DNA from: Marinirhabdus sp963799365
GTDB lineage: Bacteria > Bacteroidota > Bacteroidia > Flavobacteriales > Flavobacteriaceae
Reading direction: 5' to 3'
NCBI GenBank assembly: GCA_963799365.1
Contig: CAWCWV010000017.1
Span: 186,001-250,000, forward strand
DNA: 64,000 nt
This document shows positions 49,889 through 58,242 of this stretch, one piece after another (positions within the stretch are counted from its first letter, which is position 1; every line of letters starts with the position of its first letter). Position numbers and translations under genes: made by a program. The notes under the pieces were generated by a model. That model searched no databases, was not told the DNA's origin, and saw nothing but the letters and a program-made list of their open reading frames with translations.

Positions 49889-51292
49889 ATGAAGTATACT
49901 TTAACAACCCATTCAAAAAAATTATTGGCAGATACCCTCACTCCCGTTTCTGTTTACCTGCGGCTGCGAGATAAATTCCCAAATAGCTTGTTATTGGAAA
50001 GTAGCGACTATCATGCCAACGACAATAGCTTCAGTTACATATGTTGCAACCCAATCGCATTTTTTAAAGTTGAAAATGAAGTGATCACCACACAATTTCC
50101 AAAGGGTTCTTTTACAAGCAGTAGCACAAAAGAAAATAGTGTTGTTAAGGCTTTAGAGACATTTTCAAATGCCTTTGAATCTAAATCTGATACAAAATAC
50201 AAATTCATCAACAACGGAATTTTTGGATTTACTGCATATGATGCAGTGCGTTATTTTGAGGCTATTGAAATAAACAAATCTAAAGCATCGCTCAACATTC
50301 CAGATATATACTATGCAGTCTACCAAAATATCATTGCGATAAATCATTTCAATAATGAGGCATATATCTTTTCACACAATTATGAATCTGAAAATAATAT
50401 TTCAGAAATAGAACAACTTCTTAAGTCGAAGGATTTTGCAGAATATCCTTTTTATCGAAATGGAAAACCCACAACCAATCTTGAAGATTCGGCCTTCAAA
50501 GATTTGGTCTTAAAGTGCAAACAACATTGCGCCCGTGGCGATGTGTTCCAAATTGTTCCCAGTAAACGCTTTACACAAGGTTTTACTGGAGACGAATTTA
50601 ATGTATACCGAGCCTTACGAAGTATAAACCCATCACCGTATTTATTCTATTTCGACTACGGAAATTTTAAAATATTTGGAAGCTCACCTGAAGCACAGTT
50701 GGTTGTTAAAGAGGGAATTGCAGAAATCCATCCCATCGCAGGAACTTTTAAGAGAACTGGGAACGATGAACAAGATGCCATCCTTGCCAAACAATTATCT
50801 GAAGATGACAAAGAAAATAGCGAACACGTTATGTTGGTAGATTTAGCCAGAAATGATCTAAGTCGCCACGGTAGTGGTGTAAAAGTAGAGACGTATAGAG
50901 AGGTTCAGTTTTTTAGCCATGTAATTCATTTAGTGAGCAAAGTGACCGCAAAGATTCATAAGGGCACAAGTACAATGCAAATTGTTGCAGACACTTTTCC
51001 AGCAGGGACTCTAAGTGGCGCCCCGAAACACAAGGCAATGCAATTGTTGGAGAAATACGAAAACACCAACCGTGAGTTTTACGGAGGTGCCATTGGTTTT
51101 ATGGACTTTAAAGGGAATTATAACCACGCAATTATTATTCGATCGTTTGTAAGTAAAAATCATACATTAAATTACCAGGCAGGCGCTGGTATTGTGTCAG
51201 AAAGCGATCCAGAAAGTGAACTTCAGGAAGTGTACAATAAATTAGGAGCCCTAACAAAAGCCTTAGAACTAGCTGAAGAAATAACCACCTAA
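49889..51292 (+). CDS. trpE: Anthranilate synthase component I
   Basis: A 467-residue chorismate-using enzyme making anthranilate with TrpG. The N-terminal feedback site LLES motif is present (SLLLESSDY), and the chorismate-binding domain has PSKRF, GSSPEAQL, HPIAGTFKRTG, LVDLARNDL, FPAGTLSGAPK and the C-terminal GAGIVSESDPE. The start at 49889 (MKYTLTTHSKK) is preferred since the sequence before it appears to belong to the dispersed repeat; ATG at 49874 is an in-frame alternative. Confidence 0.95.
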   Translation: MKYTLTTHSKKLLADTLTPVSVYLRLRDKFPNSLLLESSDYHANDNSFSYICCNPIAFFKVENEVITTQFPKGSFTSSSTKENSVVKALETFSNAFESKSDTKYKFINNGIFGFTAYDAVRYFEAIEINKSKASLNIPDIYYAVYQNIIAINHFNNEAYIFSHNYESENNISEIEQLLKSKDFAEYPFYRNGKPTTNLEDSAFKDLVLKCKQHCARGDVFQIVPSKRFTQGFTGDEFNVYRALRSINPSPYLFYFDYGNFKIFGSSPEAQLVVKEGIAEIHPIAGTFKRTGNDEQDAILAKQLSEDDKENSEHVMLVDLARNDLSRHGSGVKVETYREVQFFSHVIHLVSKVTAKIHKGTSTMQIVADTFPAGTLSGAPKHKAMQLLEKYENTNREFYGGAIGFMDFKGNYNHAIIIRSFVSKNHTLNYQAGAGIVSESDPESELQEVYNKLGALTKALELAEEITT

Positions 51293-51345
51293 TGCCCTAA
51301 AAGGGAATTATGGAGTTTACATAAATTAAAAACATTAAAAAACTT

Positions 51346-51360
51346 CTCCCCCTTGGGGAG
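51346..51360. repeat. Intercistronic hairpin between trpE and trpG
   Basis: CTCCCC (51346-51351), CTT, GGGGAG (51355-51360), part of a sequence ending GATTGACAGGGGATT. Similar words occur as dispersed repeats in related genomes. It lacks a T-tract and is probably not a terminator. Confidence 0.45.
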
Positions 51361-51374
51361 ATTGACAGGGGATT

Positions 51375-51941
51375 ATGAAAATATTAGTAATAGACAACTA
51401 CGATAGCTTTGTGTATAATCTGGTTCACTATCTGGAAGAATTAGATTGCGAGGTTATTGTTTTACGTAACGATCAATTTCATCTTGACGAAATAACTACC
51501 TACGATAAAATCCTGCTTTCGCCAGGGCCTGGTATTCCAGAGGAAGCTGGTTTGCTTAAAGATGTCATTAAAATGTATGCAGGAAAAAAACCAATCTTCG
51601 GTGTTTGTTTGGGACAGCAAGCCATTGGAGAAGTTTTTGGAGGTTCTCTTATTAATTTAAGCGCAGTATTTCACGGTGTAGCCACCAAGGCTAAAATTTT
51701 AGTAAACGATGAACCATTATTCAAAGATTTAGAGAACGAGATAGAAATTGGCCGCTACCATTCGTGGGTAGTCTCCAGAGAAGATTTTCCTGATTGTCTG
51801 GAAATTACCTCTATAGATGAAAACGGACAAATCATGTCCTTACGTCACCGAGAATTAGACATAAGAGGGGTGCAATTTCATCCCGAAAGTGTCCTAACAC
51901 CAAAAGGAAAACAAATTATAAAAAACTGGGTAGAAAGCTAG
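51375..51941 (+). CDS. trpG: Anthranilate synthase component II (glutamine amidotransferase)
   Basis: A 188-residue class I amidotransferase with nucleophile Cys in GVCLGQQAIGE, oxyanion LSPGPGIPEEAG and the catalytic His-Glu pair in QFHPESVLT. It supplies ammonia to TrpE. It may also serve folate synthesis as PabA. Confidence 0.94.
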   Translation: MKILVIDNYDSFVYNLVHYLEELDCEVIVLRNDQFHLDEITTYDKILLSPGPGIPEEAGLLKDVIKMYAGKKPIFGVCLGQQAIGEVFGGSLINLSAVFHGVATKAKILVNDEPLFKDLENEIEIGRYHSWVVSREDFPDCLEITSIDENGQIMSLRHRELDIRGVQFHPESVLTPKGKQIIKNWVES

Positions 51942-51996
51942 TTTGCCGCAATAATAAAAAAAATAAGTAGACTCAAATACATCTAAACTTTTATCA

Positions 51997-52995
51997 TTGA
52001 AACATATACTCAACAGACTCATCAACCACGAGCAACTCACGAAAGAGGAGTCGCGCAATGTGTTAATAAATATAAGCGAAGGCAAATATAACAATAGTCA
52101 GATAGCAGCATTCCTAACGGTATATATGATGCGAAGTGTTTCTATCGAAGAGCTGGAAGGCTTTCGCGATGCTTTATTAGATTTATGCCTTGAAGTAAAT
52201 GTAAAAGCCTACAACACCATAGATTTATGTGGTACAGGAGGAGATGGAAAAAACACCTTTAACATTTCTACCTTGGCGAGCTTTGTAACGGCAGGGGCTA
52301 ATATTAAAGTGACCAAACACGGCAATTATGGGGTTTCATCCATTAGTGGTAGCAGCAATGTGATGGAGCAATTGGGTATAAAATTCAGTGCCGATTCCAG
52401 TTTTTTAATCCGTTGTTTGGACGAATCAAACATTTGCATATTACACGCACCCCTCTTCCACCCTGCTATGAAAAACGTGGCGCCTATTAGATACGAGTTA
52501 GGGGTAAAAACATTTTTCAACATGTTGGGTCCCATGGTTAATCCGGCATTTCCAAAAAACCAATTAGTGGGTGTTTTTAATTTGGAGTTGGCTAGAAAGT
52601 ATGGCTATTTATATCAAAAAGGGACCAAAAATTACGCAATTTTGCACGCCATGGACGGGTACGATGAAGTTGCTTTAACGGGACCCGTAAAAATGATTTC
52701 AAATACTACCGAAACCATCTTAACTCCAGAAACCTTTGGTGTTCCACAAATTAAGCAATCTGAAATTTATGGAGGTGAAACGGTGGAAGCTTCCGCAAGA
52801 ATATTTACTGAAATATTAAAAGGTAAGGGTACCCCGGCACAAAACAATGTAGTATGCGCAAATGCGGCTTTAGCCATTGCAACTGTTGAAAAATGTAACA
52901 TTGAAACTGGATTTGAAAAAGCCAAGGAAAGTCTGGAATCCGGAAGTGCCTTGGCAAGCCTTAAAAAATTACAAACATTAAGTTCGATAATTTAA
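51997..52995 (+). CDS. trpD: Anthranilate phosphoribosyltransferase
   Basis: A 332-residue enzyme with the PRPP-binding GTGGDGKNTFNIST motif, KHGNYGVSSISGSSNVMEQL and the HPAMKNVAPIRYELGVKTFF stretch. The start codon is TTG at 51997; no ATG is suitably placed, and the N-terminal text MKHILNRLINHEQL is typical. Confidence 0.94.
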   Translation: MKHILNRLINHEQLTKEESRNVLINISEGKYNNSQIAAFLTVYMMRSVSIEELEGFRDALLDLCLEVNVKAYNTIDLCGTGGDGKNTFNISTLASFVTAGANIKVTKHGNYGVSSISGSSNVMEQLGIKFSADSSFLIRCLDESNICILHAPLFHPAMKNVAPIRYELGVKTFFNMLGPMVNPAFPKNQLVGVFNLELARKYGYLYQKGTKNYAILHAMDGYDEVALTGPVKMISNTTETILTPETFGVPQIKQSEIYGGETVEASARIFTEILKGKGTPAQNNVVCANAALAIATVEKCNIETGFEKAKESLESGSALASLKKLQTLSSII

Positions 52996-53008
52996 ATTTA
53001 TTAGTATT

Positions 53009-53028
53009 CGACTTCGGTTTCGAAGTCG
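53009..53028. repeat. Perfect 8-bp hairpin between trpD and trpC
   Basis: CGACTTCG (53009-53016), GTTT, CGAAGTCG (53021-53028). It contains the CGAAGTC word related to the dispersed repeat. It may stabilise or process the mRNA; no T-tract follows directly. Confidence 0.55.
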
Positions 53029-53044
53029 GTTTCATTTTCACTTT

Positions 53045-53827
53045 ATGACTATTCTAGAAAAAATAACCAACTACAAACAAAAGGAAGTTTCAGCAAAAAA
53101 AGACGCCTTTCCTATTTCGCTATTGGAGCAATCGCCATGGTTTGAGCGTTCGACTCAATCGTTAGCTGCTGCTTTAAAAAATGCTCAAACAGGTATCATT
53201 GCAGAACACAAACGCAGATCGCCTAGTAAACCAATTATTAACAACAACGTACAAGTACAAGATGTGGCTAAAGGGTATGAAACTGCTGGTGTTAGCGGCT
53301 TGTCTGTTCTTACAGATACCAACTTTTTTGGGGGTTCGTTAGAAGATTTGCTCGTGGCAAGAAAAGCAACTTCGTTTCCGCTATTACGGAAAGAATTTAT
53401 CATAGACCCTTACCAAATCTATGAAGCTAAGGCCAACGGAGCCGATGCCATTTTACTCATTGCCGCATGCTTAACTAAAACTGAATTGAAAGATTTTTCA
53501 ATCTTGGCAAAATCGTTACAGCTTGATGTTTTGTTAGAGGTTCATAATGAGGAAGAAATCCATAAGTCCTTACACCAGACAGTAGATATGATAGGTGTAA
53601 ATAACAGGAATCTAAAGACATTCGAAACTTCCATAGAAATCAGTAAACGTTTGGCGACTTTAATTCCAAATGATTTTATAAAGGTATCAGAAAGTGGAAT
53701 AAGTTCTGTAACAGCAATTTCAGATTTAAAACAATATGGCTACCAAGGTTTTTTAATTGGAGAAAATTTTATGAAAAGTGATCACCCAGGAGAGGCTGCC
53801 AAACAATTTATAAGTCAATTAAAATGA
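53045..53827 (+). CDS. trpC: Indole-3-glycerol-phosphate synthase
   Basis: A 260-residue TIM-barrel enzyme converting CdRP to indole-3-glycerol phosphate. Family motifs include IIAEHKRRSPSKP, LTDTNFFGGS, LLRKEFIIDPYQIYEAKANG, VNNRNLKTF and KVSESGI. It overlaps trpF by 4 nt (ATGA). Confidence 0.95.
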   Translation: MTILEKITNYKQKEVSAKKDAFPISLLEQSPWFERSTQSLAAALKNAQTGIIAEHKRRSPSKPIINNNVQVQDVAKGYETAGVSGLSVLTDTNFFGGSLEDLLVARKATSFPLLRKEFIIDPYQIYEAKANGADAILLIAACLTKTELKDFSILAKSLQLDVLLEVHNEEEIHKSLHQTVDMIGVNNRNLKTFETSIEISKRLATLIPNDFIKVSESGISSVTAISDLKQYGYQGFLIGENFMKSDHPGEAAKQFISQLK

Positions 53828-54522
53828 AATTGAAAATCTGCGGAATGCACCATAACATTGCCGAAGTTGCTGCCTTGCAGCCCGACTATCTGGGCTTTAT
53901 ATTTTATAAAGGCAGTAAACGTAATTATACTGGTGAAGAGATCCCCGACCTTCCGGGGATAAAGAAAGTTGGAGTTTTTGTGGATGCTTCAATTGAAGAA
54001 GTAATTGACAAGACCCGAAAATTTCGGTTGGATGTTATTCAATTGCACGGTGATGAAAGTACTGAATTTTGTAAAAATTTAAAGATTGCAACTACATGTG
54101 CCTTTGAAGTTCCCGCATTGAGCGGAGTCGAAGTTCCAGCACTGAGCGGAGTCGATGTTCCAGCACTGAGCGGAGTCGAAGTGTGGAAAGTGTTCAGCAT
54201 TAAAGATCATTTCAATTTTTCAATAGTAAAACCCTATGAAAATATAGTAGACGCCTTCCTCTTCGATACAAAAGGCCCGGAAAAAGGCGGTAATGGCTAC
54301 ACTTTTAATTGGGATGTTCTCAGGGATTATCCGTCTCAAACACCATTTGTATTAAGTGGTGGAATTGGTTTGGAGGAAATTTCGGCAGTCAAGGAAATTC
54401 AAAAAACCAAGCTTCCTATTATGGCGATAGACGTAAACAGCAAATTTGAAACAGCACCAGGATTAAAAAATATTGAAACGATACGTACTTTTCTAAATGA
54501 AACGAGAAACAATGAACAATAA
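53824..54522 (+). CDS. trpF: Phosphoribosylanthranilate isomerase with an in-frame repeat insertion
   Basis: A 232-residue TIM-barrel isomerase with LKICGMHHNIAEVAAL (catalytic Cys), GFIFYKGSKR, IQLHGDES (with catalytic Asp in the later FDTKGPEKGG) and PFVLSGGIG. Residues 95-118 are three tandem copies of the octapeptide EVPALSGV encoded by a 24-bp repeat, inserted before the strand VWKVF. Without it the protein would be about 208 residues, the normal length. Whether it is active is not known, but the frame is kept. Confidence 0.93.
   Translation: MKLKICGMHHNIAEVAALQPDYLGFIFYKGSKRNYTGEEIPDLPGIKKVGVFVDASIEEVIDKTRKFRLDVIQLHGDESTEFCKNLKIATTCAFEVPALSGVEVPALSGVDVPALSGVEVWKVFSIKDHFNFSIVKPYENIVDAFLFDTKGPEKGGNGYTFNWDVLRDYPSQTPFVLSGGIGLEEISAVKEIQKTKLPIMAIDVNSKFETAPGLKNIETIRTFLNETRNNEQ
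54106..54177 (+). repeat. Three tandem 24-bp repeats inside trpF
   Basis: Units at 54106-54129, 54130-54153 and 54154-54177, each ending CATTGAGCGGAGTC or CACTGAGCGGAGTC and joining to GAAG or GATG. They differ at three positions only. The core CTGAGCGGAGTCGAAG is the dispersed word also seen, with one change, at 49823-49838. Confidence 0.92.
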
Positions 54523-55717
54523 TCAACAAACTACAAACACTTTTAATGTAAACGATAAAGGTTACTACGGCGAATTTGGGGGAGCTTACATTCCTGAAAT
54601 GCTTTATCCAAATGTAGAAGAATTGCGTCAAAACTATATAAATGTGATGCAGGAAGAGGACTTTATTAATGAATTTAATTCGTTATTAAAAGAATATGTA
54701 GGACGCCCTACGCCACTCTATTTTGCGAAACGCCTTTCAGAAAAATACAACACAAAAATTTATCTGAAACGAGAAGATCTTTGTCATACAGGTGCACATA
54801 AAGTAAATAATACAATTGGGCAGATCTTGATGGCAAAACGCCTGGGTAAAAACCGAATAATTGCTGAAACTGGTGCAGGACAACACGGCGTTGCTACTGC
54901 AACCGTTTGTGCGTTAATGGGATTGGAATGTATAGTGTATATGGGCTCTATAGATATTAAGCGCCAAGCCCCAAACGTAGCGAGGATGAAAATGCTGGGA
55001 GCTACCGTTGTCCCAGCTACTAGCGGAAGTAAAACCCTTAAAGATGCCACTAACGAAGCCATAAGAGATTGGATTAATAACCCCACAGACACCCACTATA
55101 TTATTGGTAGTGTGGTAGGCCCTCACCCCTATCCAGATATGGTAGCACGATTTCAAAGTGTGATTTCGCAGGAAATAAAAATTCAATTACAGGAAAAAGA
55201 AAATCGGGAAGCTCCGGATTATGTAGTTGCCTGTGTAGGGGGTGGTAGCAACGCGGCTGGCGCTTATTATCATTACCTGGACAACACAAATGTAGGAATA
55301 ATTGCTGTAGAAGCTGCCGGGAAAGGAGTACATAGCGGGGAGAGTGCTGCAACTTCTGCTTTAGGAAAAATAGGTATTATTCACGGTAGCAAAACTTTGT
55401 TGATGCAAACAACAGACGGACAAATAACCGAACCTTATAGTATTTCAGCAGGCTTAGATTATCCGGGTGTAGGCCCAATGCACGCAAACTTGTATGCAAG
55501 TGGAAGAGGCGAATTTATCTCGGTAACAGATGAAGATGCTATGAAAGCTGGACTTGAATTAAGCAAACTGGAAGGCATCATTCCTGCCATTGAAACCAGT
55601 CATGCCCTAGCTATTTTTGAAACCCGTAAATTTAAACCCAACGATATTGTGGTGGTAAACCTAAGTGGGCGTGGAGATAAGGATCTTTCAACGTATATAG
55701 ACTACTTTAATTTATAG
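54512..55717 (+). CDS. trpB: Tryptophan synthase beta chain
   Basis: A 401-residue PLP enzyme joining indole and serine. The PLP lysine is in KREDLCHTGAHKVNN, the phosphate-binding glycine loop is GGGSNAAGAYYHY, and GRGDKDLSTY is at the end. The start MNNNQQTTNT at 54512 overlaps trpF by 11 nt; ATG at 54497 is an alternative. Confidence 0.96.
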   Translation: MNNNQQTTNTFNVNDKGYYGEFGGAYIPEMLYPNVEELRQNYINVMQEEDFINEFNSLLKEYVGRPTPLYFAKRLSEKYNTKIYLKREDLCHTGAHKVNNTIGQILMAKRLGKNRIIAETGAGQHGVATATVCALMGLECIVYMGSIDIKRQAPNVARMKMLGATVVPATSGSKTLKDATNEAIRDWINNPTDTHYIIGSVVGPHPYPDMVARFQSVISQEIKIQLQEKENREAPDYVVACVGGGSNAAGAYYHYLDNTNVGIIAVEAAGKGVHSGESAATSALGKIGIIHGSKTLLMQTTDGQITEPYSISAGLDYPGVGPMHANLYASGRGEFISVTDEDAMKAGLELSKLEGIIPAIETSHALAIFETRKFKPNDIVVVNLSGRGDKDLSTYIDYFNL

Positions 55718-55732
55718 GGCGAGTCCCTAAAC

Positions 55733-55779
55733 GGGTCGGGCTATCATCGCTTAACGGTAGCGTATTCTATCCCTCTCGC
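55733..55779 (+). repeat. Dispersed intergenic repeat between trpB and trpA
   Basis: Begins GGGTCGGGCT (55733-55742), ends TCTATCCCT followed by CTCGC (55766-55779). The same start and end words bracket the element at 10911-11014, with different interior length. Confidence 0.55.
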
Positions 55780-55794
55780 AAAAACATAACAACT

Positions 55795-56556
55795 ATGAAA
55801 CGTATTCAGGAAAAACTACAGGAAAACAAAAAACTATTATCTATTTATTTCACTGCCGGATATCCTAATCTAGAAGACACTGTCCCTATTTTGGAAGCCC
55901 TGGAAAAAAATGGTGTGGATATGGTAGAAATTGGATTGCCTTTTAGCGATCCCCTGGCAGACGGCCCAACCATTCAGGCTAGTTCTACGCAAGCATTAAG
56001 AAATGGTATGACTACCCAAAAGCTTTTTGAACAATTAGAAGGTATTCGCGAAAAGATCTCCATTCCGTTAATTATAATGGGATATTTTAATCCTGTGCTA
56101 CAATATGGTGTAGAAGCTTTCTGCAAAAAATGCCTAGAAACAGGAATTGATGGATTGATTCTCCCAGATCTTCCGTTAGCTGAATACCAAGAACATTACC
56201 AATCCATTTTTGAAAAATATGGTCTTGCTAACATATTTCTTATCACACCCCAAACTTCAGATGAAAGAATTAAAGAACTAGATAATGCGAGTAATGCATT
56301 TATATACATGGTAAGTAGCGCAACTGTTACAGGTTCGAAAGAAGGATTTGGAGACACACAAACCAAATATTTCAACCGTATTGCGACTATGAATTTAATG
56401 AACCCACAAATTGTAGGGTTTGGTATTGGTGATTCAGATACATTTCAGGCTGCTACAAAACAAGCAAAAGGGGCTATTATTGGGAGTGCGTTTATTAAAA
56501 TGATAACCGAAGAAGGTCTTACTGGAATTCCTGATTTTGTTAATAGTATGAGATAG
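55795..56556 (+). CDS. trpA: Tryptophan synthase alpha chain
   Basis: A 253-residue TIM barrel that splits indole-3-glycerol phosphate. Catalytic Glu is in VEIGLPFSDPLADGP and Asp in DGLILPDLPL. MVSSATVTGSKEGF and GFGIGDSDTF complete the phosphate site. Last gene of the operon. Confidence 0.96.
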   Translation: MKRIQEKLQENKKLLSIYFTAGYPNLEDTVPILEALEKNGVDMVEIGLPFSDPLADGPTIQASSTQALRNGMTTQKLFEQLEGIREKISIPLIIMGYFNPVLQYGVEAFCKKCLETGIDGLILPDLPLAEYQEHYQSIFEKYGLANIFLITPQTSDERIKELDNASNAFIYMVSSATVTGSKEGFGDTQTKYFNRIATMNLMNPQIVGFGIGDSDTFQAATKQAKGAIIGSAFIKMITEEGLTGIPDFVNSMR

Positions 56557-56633
56557 TTTAACCCGAGTTTAGCAACCTCTTAAGTAAAATTTGCATTTAC
56601 TATCCCTATATTTAATTAACAAATAAAAAAAAT

Positions 56634-56762
56634 ATGGAACGTAAATTTGAAAGAAAAACAGTACAGAACACTCCTACAAATCCCAACCCTAAAACAAAAA
56701 GGGAGAACAATGAGTTTGATATAGAGAAAAAAACTATCAAAAAACAACAAAATAAAACATAG
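56634..56762 (+). CDS. Small charged protein (42 residues)
   Basis: A frame starting MERKFERKTVQNTPTNPNPK and ending KQQNKT, rich in Lys, Asn and Thr. It lies 77 nt after trpA and 16 nt before the IS element. A possible -7 element TATATTTA precedes it. Not listed among ordinary ORFs because of size; support is moderate. Confidence 0.45.
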   Translation: MERKFERKTVQNTPTNPNPKTKRENNEFDIEKKTIKKQQNKT

Positions 56763-56829
56763 GATAATCCTAAAGTTATGTCTAGTCCTAAATAACCGAT
56801 ACAGATTATTAAAGGATTAAATTTATTAA

Positions 56830-57573
56830 TTAAAGCTGAACAATGATATCATTGTTCAGCTTTTTTGATTTGTACTGTTTTCTTTTCAGTTTATTCTGTG
56901 CGTGCATTTGTACAGGTGTGAGCATATGGTTTGACAAATGAGGTCTTTGATTGTTATAGATTTCTATTGCATTTTTTATGAGCGCCCTTTTTAATGCTAA
57001 GCTTTTGATATTTCTTGCCACCCCAAATTCTTGTTTCAATATACCATTAACCCTTTCGGCGATTGCATTTTCATAGGGGTCATACTTTTCTGTCATACTT
57101 GAGCTTATGTCGTTGTCGTTAAGTAGTTGTTGGTACTCGTTGGAACAATATTGCAACCCCCTGTCGGAGTGATGTATCAGCGTTTGGTTCTTATGAACTC
57201 TTTTTTTAAGTGCCATACCTAGTGCTTTCAAAGACCCTGTCACGCTTAAGCTTTTTGACACATTATAACCTACAATTTTCTTTGAGTATGCATCTGTAAT
57301 CAAAGCCAGGTAAGATGGGTCTGCCCTAGTTCCAACATAGGTTATGTCGCTGACCCATATGGTTTCTGGTTTTTCTATTTCAATAGTAGTGATAAGGTTC
57401 TTGTGTTTTCTGAAACGGTGATGGGAGTCTGTTGTGATATGATAACTTCGCTTTGGTTTTATGAGCATATGGTTGGCTCTTAAAATTCTATAGAGTTTGT
57501 CCCTGCCCACATTTAAGATAGCAAGTTCAGCTTTGAGTAAATAGTACAACTTTCTTGTACCTAGTCTTGGCAT
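56830..57573 (-). CDS. IS3-family transposase OrfB (rve/DDE domain)
   Basis: A 247-residue integrase-core protein with SDITYVGTRADPS, HHSDRGLQY and NAIAERVNGILKQE as DDE contexts. Upstream of the ATG the same frame continues through FKEEHKETLV and DLLGVNRQVYYR to overlap OrfA, so an OrfAB fusion through frameshifting is expected. Confidence 0.92.
   Translation of the reverse strand: MPRLGTRKLYYLLKAELAILNVGRDKLYRILRANHMLIKPKRSYHITTDSHHRFRKHKNLITTIEIEKPETIWVSDITYVGTRADPSYLALITDAYSKKIVGYNVSKSLSVTGSLKALGMALKKRVHKNQTLIHHSDRGLQYCSNEYQQLLNDNDISSSMTEKYDPYENAIAERVNGILKQEFGVARNIKSLALKRALIKNAIEIYNNQRPHLSNHMLTPVQMHAQNKLKRKQYKSKKLNNDIIVQL
56832..56863 (+). terminator. Perfect 16-bp hairpin with T-tract at the IS left end
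   Basis: AAAGCTGAACAATGAT (56832-56847) followed directly by its complement (56848-56863) and further T residues. It overlaps the last OrfB codons and would terminate plus-strand transcription entering the element from the trp operon. Confidence 0.6.
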
Positions 57574-57695
57574 AATACCGCGTATGTCTCTAACTAACGC
57601 TATAACCTTTTGAGCTACAAGTTGTTTGTAGGCTTTTGATTTGATGGATCTATAGTAAACCTGTCTGTTTACCCCGAGTAAATCACAGGTAGAAA

Positions 57696-58130
57696 CTAAC
57701 GTTTCTTTGTGTTCTTCTTTGAAGCGGTCGATAACTCGGGTTTGTAATTTTTTCTGATTTGGATATCATATTCCTTCTCTGCCATATCTACCAGCATATC
57801 GAAGATGATGACTTTCTTATCCGCCCTTTCAGCAAGATGCTCTGCACGAGCCTTCTGTTTCTCCAATAGTTTGACTTTGGCCTCTAGTTCAAGGATTCTT
57901 TGTTCAGGTGTCTTTGCCACGGTTGTCTTAGATTGATTTTCCCAATCAAAGTTACCATATTTTCTGAGCCATTCCCTAATAGTAGATTTAGCTTGGATGC
58001 CATATTTGTGGCAAGCTTCCGTTCTGCTTAATTCACCAAGCTCTATTTCTTGGACAACTTGGAGTTTAAAAGAAATCGAGTAATCTTTCTGGGTACGTTT
58101 TACATAACCCGTGTTTTCTGATGTTTTCAT
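57696..58130 (-). CDS. IS3-family OrfA
   Basis: A 144-residue protein with an N-terminal HTH (FKLQVVQEIELGELSRTEAC, then STIREWLRKYG) and a coiled coil (RILELEAKVKLLEKQKARAE). The possible slippery site AAAAAAT lies at 57753-57747, in phase as A AAA AAT. It is a weaker heptamer than in the other IS. Confidence 0.88.
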   Translation of the reverse strand: MKTSENTGYVKRTQKDYSISFKLQVVQEIELGELSRTEACHKYGIQAKSTIREWLRKYGNFDWENQSKTTVAKTPEQRILELEAKVKLLEKQKARAEHLAERADKKVIIFDMLVDMAEKEYDIQIRKNYKPELSTASKKNTKKR

Positions 58131-58184
58131 TACACTAGAGTTTTAGTGTATCGCTATTTTAGGACGGGACATTATTTTAAAACA

Positions 58185-58214
58185 AAACCCCCTTCCATTT
58201 CTGGAAGAGGGTTT
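58185..58214. terminator. Terminator after the T9SS protein gene
   Basis: AAACCCCCTTCC (58185-58196), ATTTCT loop, GGAAGAGGGTTT (58203-58214), one G-A type mismatch. In the minus direction it is followed by TTGTTTT. The IS inserted just beyond it. Confidence 0.75.
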
Positions 58215-58242
58215 CTTTTGGTTGGTTAAATAATCTTTTGGA

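Larger units (their letters stand above)
56779..58171 (-). mobile_element. IS3-family insertion sequence, 1393 bp
   Basis: Terminal inverted repeats start TGTCTAGTCCTAAATA at the left and TGTCCCGTCCTAAAATA (complement of the right end), both followed by a GATACA word. A 3-bp target duplication TTA is present at 56776-56778 and 58172-58174. It has OrfA and OrfB in overlapping frames. It differs in sequence from the element at 17971-19385. Confidence 0.92.

Noticed and set aside
53009..53028. Internal terminator or second attenuator in the trp operon
   Set aside because: The 8-bp hairpin is not followed directly by a T-tract, and no leader peptide precedes it.
54106..54177. CRISPR-like or minisatellite array
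   Set aside because: Only three direct units without spacers, in frame inside trpF; better explained as a tandem amplification of a dispersed repeat.
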